Positions 60,848 to 64,000 of a stretch of DNA of 64,000 nucleotides are shown here, in pieces (the stretch's first letter is position 1; each line of letters opens with the position of its first letter). The notes below the pieces were generated by a model. The model saw only the letters and a program-made list of their open reading frames with translations. It was not told the origin of the DNA and did no database searches. A program made the translations under genes and the position numbers. This stretch comes from Epilinea sp044228875 (GTDB lineage: Bacteria; Chloroflexota; Anaerolineae; Epilineales; Epilineaceae), in contig JBGAUA010000003.1 of NCBI GenBank assembly GCA_044228875.1, forward strand, positions 15,279 through 79,278, given 5' to 3'.

Positions 60848-61822
60848 ATGATAGCCCAAGCAACCGTTGCCACCCCGCCGCGTCGGCAAATCCTGGGACA
60901 GCGGGTGGATGATCTGTCCTGGGAGGATTGCCTGGCACTGTTGGGGAGGTGGTCTCAGGACCCATTGGATCGTCCATGTCGTCAGGTGATCACCCTCAAC
61001 CCGGAGCATGTCATGGCCGCCCGCCGGGATGCTCGCTTCCACAGGGCGATCGAGGCTGCGGACCTGGTCACCTGCGACGGCGTGGGTCTGGCCTGGGCGG
61101 GTCGGATACTCGGCCAGCCTCTGCGGGCGATCATCCCCGGTTCGGAACTCATCACGCGGCTGTCCGACAGCGCTGGGGGGGCGGCGCTGCGATACTTTCT
61201 TCTGGGCGGGGGGCCAGGCGTGGCGCCTGCTGCGGCCCAGAACCTGAAGATTCGCCATCCACGCGTGATCGTCGTCGGAACCCACGGCGGCTCCCCGCGT
61301 CTGGAGGACCTGCCGGAGATCCTGGCTGCCCTGCATGCGGCCGCGCCCATCGATGTGCTGTGGGTGGCCTACGGATCGCCGGCGCAAGAACTCTGGATCG
61401 CCCGGCATCAGTCTCTGCTACCCACCAAGCTGGCCATCGGCGTAGGGGGCACCTTCGATTTCATGGCCGGGGTGGCGATGCCGCCGCCACTCTGGGCACA
61501 GCGAGCAGGCCTCATCTGGTTGTTCCGCCTGCTTCGCGAACCCTGGCGTTGGCGCAGGCAGCAGGTGCTGCCAGATGCCGCAGGCCAGGCATCTCCACAA
61601 CCGGCTCGGCGCAAGCCCCAAGACTACTCCTTGAACAGCATCGGTAGGTTGATCGACCAGCGATCTGTCCCGGGCGGTTCGGTCGGCGGTAGAGGGGTGG
61701 CGGTTGGCTCGGGTCCCATCGTGGTTGACGTAGCCGCAGGCGTCGGGACCACCCCGCCAGGGCCGGTGACAACGAGTTTGCCCTCCATGCCGCGGGAGCG
61801 GTGGTTGCCCACTGAACAGTAG
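60848..61822 (+). CDS. WecG/TagA/CpsF-family glycosyltransferase with a long C-terminal tail
   Basis: A 324-residue enzyme; the family domain is residues about 15-250: ITLNPEHVMAARRDARFHRAI (N-P-E-hh motif), ADLVTCDGVGLAWAGRILG, PGSELITRL, GGGPGVAPAAAQNL, WVAYGSPAQELWI and IGVGGTFDFMAG. Such enzymes add ManNAcA or ManNAc to a polyprenyl-linked GlcNAc. Members normally stop near residue 250-260; here the frame continues about 70 residues past the catalytic domain, antisense to the cupredoxin gene. The tail is Gly/Ser/Pro-rich. The gene lies divergent from the sugar transferase, its probable partner. Confidence 0.85.
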   Translation: MIAQATVATPPRRQILGQRVDDLSWEDCLALLGRWSQDPLDRPCRQVITLNPEHVMAARRDARFHRAIEAADLVTCDGVGLAWAGRILGQPLRAIIPGSELITRLSDSAGGAALRYFLLGGGPGVAPAAAQNLKIRHPRVIVVGTHGGSPRLEDLPEILAALHAAAPIDVLWVAYGSPAQELWIARHQSLLPTKLAIGVGGTFDFMAGVAMPPPLWAQRAGLIWLFRLLREPWRWRRQQVLPDAAGQASPQPARRKPQDYSLNSIGRLIDQRSVPGGSVGGRGVAVGSGPIVVDVAAGVGTTPPGPVTTSLPSMPRERWLPTEQ

Positions 61823-62484
61823 AAGACGTATTCTCCTGGCTCGGCCGGTGCAACGAAGCCCAGGGCGTCCGTCTCGCCGCCGCGGATCTTGTTTGACGCC
61901 GCCTTGCGCCCGCCGTCCAGTTCGAAGACGATGTCGTGAGGGATGGTTGCGCTGCCTTCGTGCTGCAAGGTGAGGCTGACCACCGTCGAGGACTCGACGC
62001 CGATCTCCTTAGGCTCGTAATACCACTCACCGGTCTTGACCAGGAGCACCTTGCTGGCAGCGGTGACGATGAGCTTGCCCTCCATGCCGCGGGAGCGGTG
62101 GTTACCTACCGAACAATAGAAGACGTACTCGCCGGGCTGAGCGGGAGCGACGAAGGCGAGGACATCGCTCTCGCCGCCGCGGATCTTGTTCGACGCCGCC
62201 TTGCGCCCGCCGTCCAGCTCGAAGACGATGTCGTGAGGGATGGTTGTGCTCCCCACGTGCTGCAAGGTGAGGCTGACCATCGTTGAGGCCTCAACGCCGA
62301 TCTCCTTGGGCTCGTAGTACCACTCGCCGGTCTTGACCTGGATGGCGCTGTCCTCCAAGCCCCGGAAGTCGCTGGCCGACAATAGACGCGGCGCGGCCTT
62401 TCCAGGCCGAGAGGACAAGGTGATACCGAGCGCCACCGTTGCCAACAGCAGGCCAGGGGCGATGCGTCGCAGGAATGGACTCAT
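61624..62484 (-). CDS. Secreted tandem-duplicated cupredoxin
   Basis: A 286-residue protein with signal peptide (residues 1-30) and two nearly identical cupredoxin domains (Val50-Thr141 and Val149-Thr240; nine differences in 92 residues, by direct comparison). Each has the blue-copper ligands His (IPHDIVFE), Cys (YVFYCSVGNH), His (GNHRSRGM) and Met (HRSRGM). A Pro/Thr-rich linker (TPAATSTTMGPEPTATP) precedes a terminal INLPMLFKE. It should carry electrons, or copper, outside the cell. The ATG at 62484 has GGAGG upstream. Its 3' end overlaps the WecG-like reading frame on the other strand by 199 bases. Confidence 0.92.
   Translation of the reverse strand: MSPFLRRIAPGLLLATVALGITLSSRPGKAAPRLLSASDFRGLEDSAIQVKTGEWYYEPKEIGVEASTMVSLTLQHVGSTTIPHDIVFELDGGRKAASNKIRGGESDVLAFVAPAQPGEYVFYCSVGNHRSRGMEGKLIVTAASKVLLVKTGEWYYEPKEIGVESSTVVSLTLQHEGSATIPHDIVFELDGGRKAASNKIRGGETDALGFVAPAEPGEYVFYCSVGNHRSRGMEGKLVVTGPGGVVPTPAATSTTMGPEPTATPLPPTEPPGTDRWSINLPMLFKE
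61765..62040 (-). repeat. Second copy of the cupredoxin coding repeat
   Basis: This 276-base unit matches the unit at 62062-62337 closely. The two encode 92-residue domains with nine amino-acid differences. Confidence 0.85.
62062..62337 (-). repeat. First copy of the cupredoxin coding repeat
   Basis: The first 276-base unit of the duplicated cupredoxin domain, separated from the second by 21 bases that encode a seven-residue linker. Confidence 0.85.
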
Positions 62485-62601
62485 GGGCGTTGCCTCCGCT
62501 GAGATGGGCCGTGATCGGGGCGTCCCCCGTCATGGTGCCGTCGATCGAGCCTGCCAGAGGCCGGAACGTCTTATAGATATAGCGCAAGTGAAGCGCCACC
62601 C

Positions 62602-64000
62602 TCAAGCCCGACCACCACCAACGCGCTGCACCTGAACCATGTTGGTGGTGCCGGAGACGCCAAGCGGCAGGCCGCTGGTGATCACCACGAGGTCCCCGGT
62701 CTTGACCAGTCCGGCCGATTCCGCAGTGGCCAAAGCCACGCGGATCATCTCATCGGTGGTTTCGTAGGGCGGGGTGCGTATAGGCTCCACGCCCCAGGTA
62801 AGGGCCAGCCGACGATAGGCTGTCTCGCTGCGTGTCGCACCATAGAGTGGTGTGCGAGGGCGGCGATCGGCGACACGCTGCGCGGTGGAGCCGCTGCTGG
62901 TCATGGCGATGATCGCTGCAGCGTCGACTGCCGCGGCGATCTGAACCGCGGCACCGCTGATGGCATAGGGAACCGATCCATGACCATAGTCATCGCCGCG
63001 TCCGCCCAAGCGCTCGTAGTCCAACACCCGCTCGATTTCCAGGGCGATGCGCTTCATCTGCCGCACTGCCTCCACCGGATAGTCTCCGGACGCGGTCTCG
63101 GCGGACAGCATGACCGCGTCAGTCCCGTCCAGGATTGCGTTGGCCACATCGGAAGTCTCCGCTCTCGTTGGCAGCGGATGATCGATCATCGACTCAAGCA
63201 TCTGCGTGGCGGTGATGACCGGCCTCGCCCGCTCGTTGGCCACGCGGATGATGTCCTTCTGCACCATTGGAACCCGTTCAGCGCCGATCTCCAGCGCCAG
63301 ATCACCGCGAGCCACCATCACCGCGTCGGCGGCTTCGACGATCGATTCGAGGTTCTCCACTGCCTGCCGCCGCTCGATCTTGGCAATCACCGGAACGTCA
63401 TAGCCCGCAGTCGCGATGCGCGCCTTGAGGTCCAACACCTCAGAGGCCGTCCCCACAAAGGACAAGGCCACATAGTCCACCCCCGCCGCGAGCCCGAAGC
63501 TGAGGTCCGCGAGATCCTTGGCTGTCAGAGGGGGTAACACCAGGTCCGTGTCCGGCAGGTTGATGCCCTTGTTGGTGCGAAGCGGGCCGCCGACAACCAC
63601 TTCGGTCTCGATGTGATCGTCAGCCACCCGACGAACCACGAGCTGCAACTGACCATCGTCGATAAGGATGCGGTCGCCTGCCTGCACCTGCTGGCACAGC
63701 ACGGCTGCTTGGGAGATGGTCACCAGCCGAGCATCGCCCTCCAGGTCATCAGCTGTCAAGACCAGAAGCTGCCCCGGCGAGAGCAGCACGTCCGGGTGCA
63801 TCCGGCCCACCCGCAGGCGCGGGCCGGTGAGATCCTGCATGATGGCCAGCGGGCAATCCTCCTCGTCGGCTGCGCAACGCAGGCGTTCAATGCGCGCGGC
63901 GTGGTCGGCGTGGCTGCCATGAGAGAAGTTCAGCCGAGCCACGTCCATCCCGGAGCGGAGCAGTTCTCGCAAAAGCTCTGGGTTGTCCGAAGCAGGCCCG
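62602..64000 (-). CDS. pyk: Pyruvate kinase (N-terminus cut by window edge)
   Basis: About 466 residues of pyruvate kinase; the frame is open to the right edge, and the visible start GPASDNPELLRELL shows that only the first few residues are missing. It makes ATP and pyruvate from phosphoenolpyruvate. Features are MDVARLNFSHG, the substrate/metal signature VIAKIERRQAVEN, VMVARGDLALEIG, ITATQMLESMI and the C-terminal allosteric domain ending VSGTTNMVQVQRV. No extra PEP-utilising domain is attached. Confidence 0.95.
   Translation of the reverse strand, partial: GPASDNPELLRELLRSGMDVARLNFSHGSHADHAARIERLRCAADEEDCPLAIMQDLTGPRLRVGRMHPDVLLSPGQLLVLTADDLEGDARLVTISQAAVLCQQVQAGDRILIDDGQLQLVVRRVADDHIETEVVVGGPLRTNKGINLPDTDLVLPPLTAKDLADLSFGLAAGVDYVALSFVGTASEVLDLKARIATAGYDVPVIAKIERRQAVENLESIVEAADAVMVARGDLALEIGAERVPMVQKDIIRVANERARPVITATQMLESMIDHPLPTRAETSDVANAILDGTDAVMLSAETASGDYPVEAVRQMKRIALEIERVLDYERLGGRGDDYGHGSVPYAISGAAVQIAAAVDAAAIIAMTSSGSTAQRVADRRPRTPLYGATRSETAYRRLALTWGVEPIRTPPYETTDEMIRVALATAESAGLVKTGDLVVITSGLPLGVSGTTNMVQVQRVGGGRA

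Overview
The window is uniformly G+C-rich and tightly packed, with no phage, transposon or CRISPR content. The gene set points to a member of Chloroflexota, probably Anaerolineae-like. The reasons are two archaeal-type PurP proteins beside purD, an AfsR/SARP-like STAND regulator, a bacterial translin, RNase J, and secreted proteins that end in a short hydrophobic Leu-Pro motif, often after a Pro/Thr-rich linker. The assignment is an inference; there is no rRNA in the window to confirm it.

Layout. 1-2251 (minus): a truncated FecR-like membrane protein, a YugP-type metalloprotease and a small lipoprotein. 2317-8514: a regulatory island with a soluble GAF-PAS histidine kinase divergent from an NtrC-type activator, sigma-54 and a SARP/STAND regulator. 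8627-18465: three large secreted proteins (CotH-like kinase with lamin-tail domains, S8 protease, M14 carboxypeptidase). 18487-22104 (minus): a housekeeping operon fRMsr-translin-obgE-nadD-rdgB. 22298-26544 (plus): an LCP protein, a DinG/XPD-type helicase and a DUF4180 protein. 26545-27238: a noncoding island full of inverted and direct repeats.

27239-42914 is a large cell-surface polysaccharide/glycolipid locus. A minus operon carries a methyltransferase, an ArnE-like small transporter, three GT4 and one GT2 glycosyltransferases, a polyprenyl-phosphate sugar-1-phosphate transferase, a tiny two-helix membrane protein and a LysM membrane protein. A divergent plus operon carries a GT-C transferase, a DPM1/GtrB-like GT2, a FemAB-like protein and a ChbG/HpnK-type deacetylase. 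A second minus pair carries a Wzx-like flippase and a GT2. 42947-49658 (minus) continues with two purP genes, purD, RNase J, tpiA and an OsmC protein. 50018-64000 holds a very large Cys-rich repeat protein with a dockerin-like insert, a DinB-family protein, a second M14 peptidase, tRNA-Lys(TTT), a lipoprotein joining an M23-like domain to a beta-propeller, a second sugar transferase divergent from a WecG-like transferase, a tandem-duplicated cupredoxin, and a truncated pyruvate kinase.

Recurring expression features are 1- to 4-nt stop/start overlaps inside operons (ATGA, GTGA, TTGA, TGATG), frequent GTG/TTG starts, extended -10 (TGn) promoters, and several promoters whose -10 box lies only 6-8 nt before the start codon, suggesting leaderless mRNAs. 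The most distinctive observations are the tandem PurP pair, the zinc-ribbon insert in sigma-54, the shared Leu-Pro motif of the secreted proteins, the threefold Cys-rich dockerin protein, and the repeat island at 26.65-26.98 kb.
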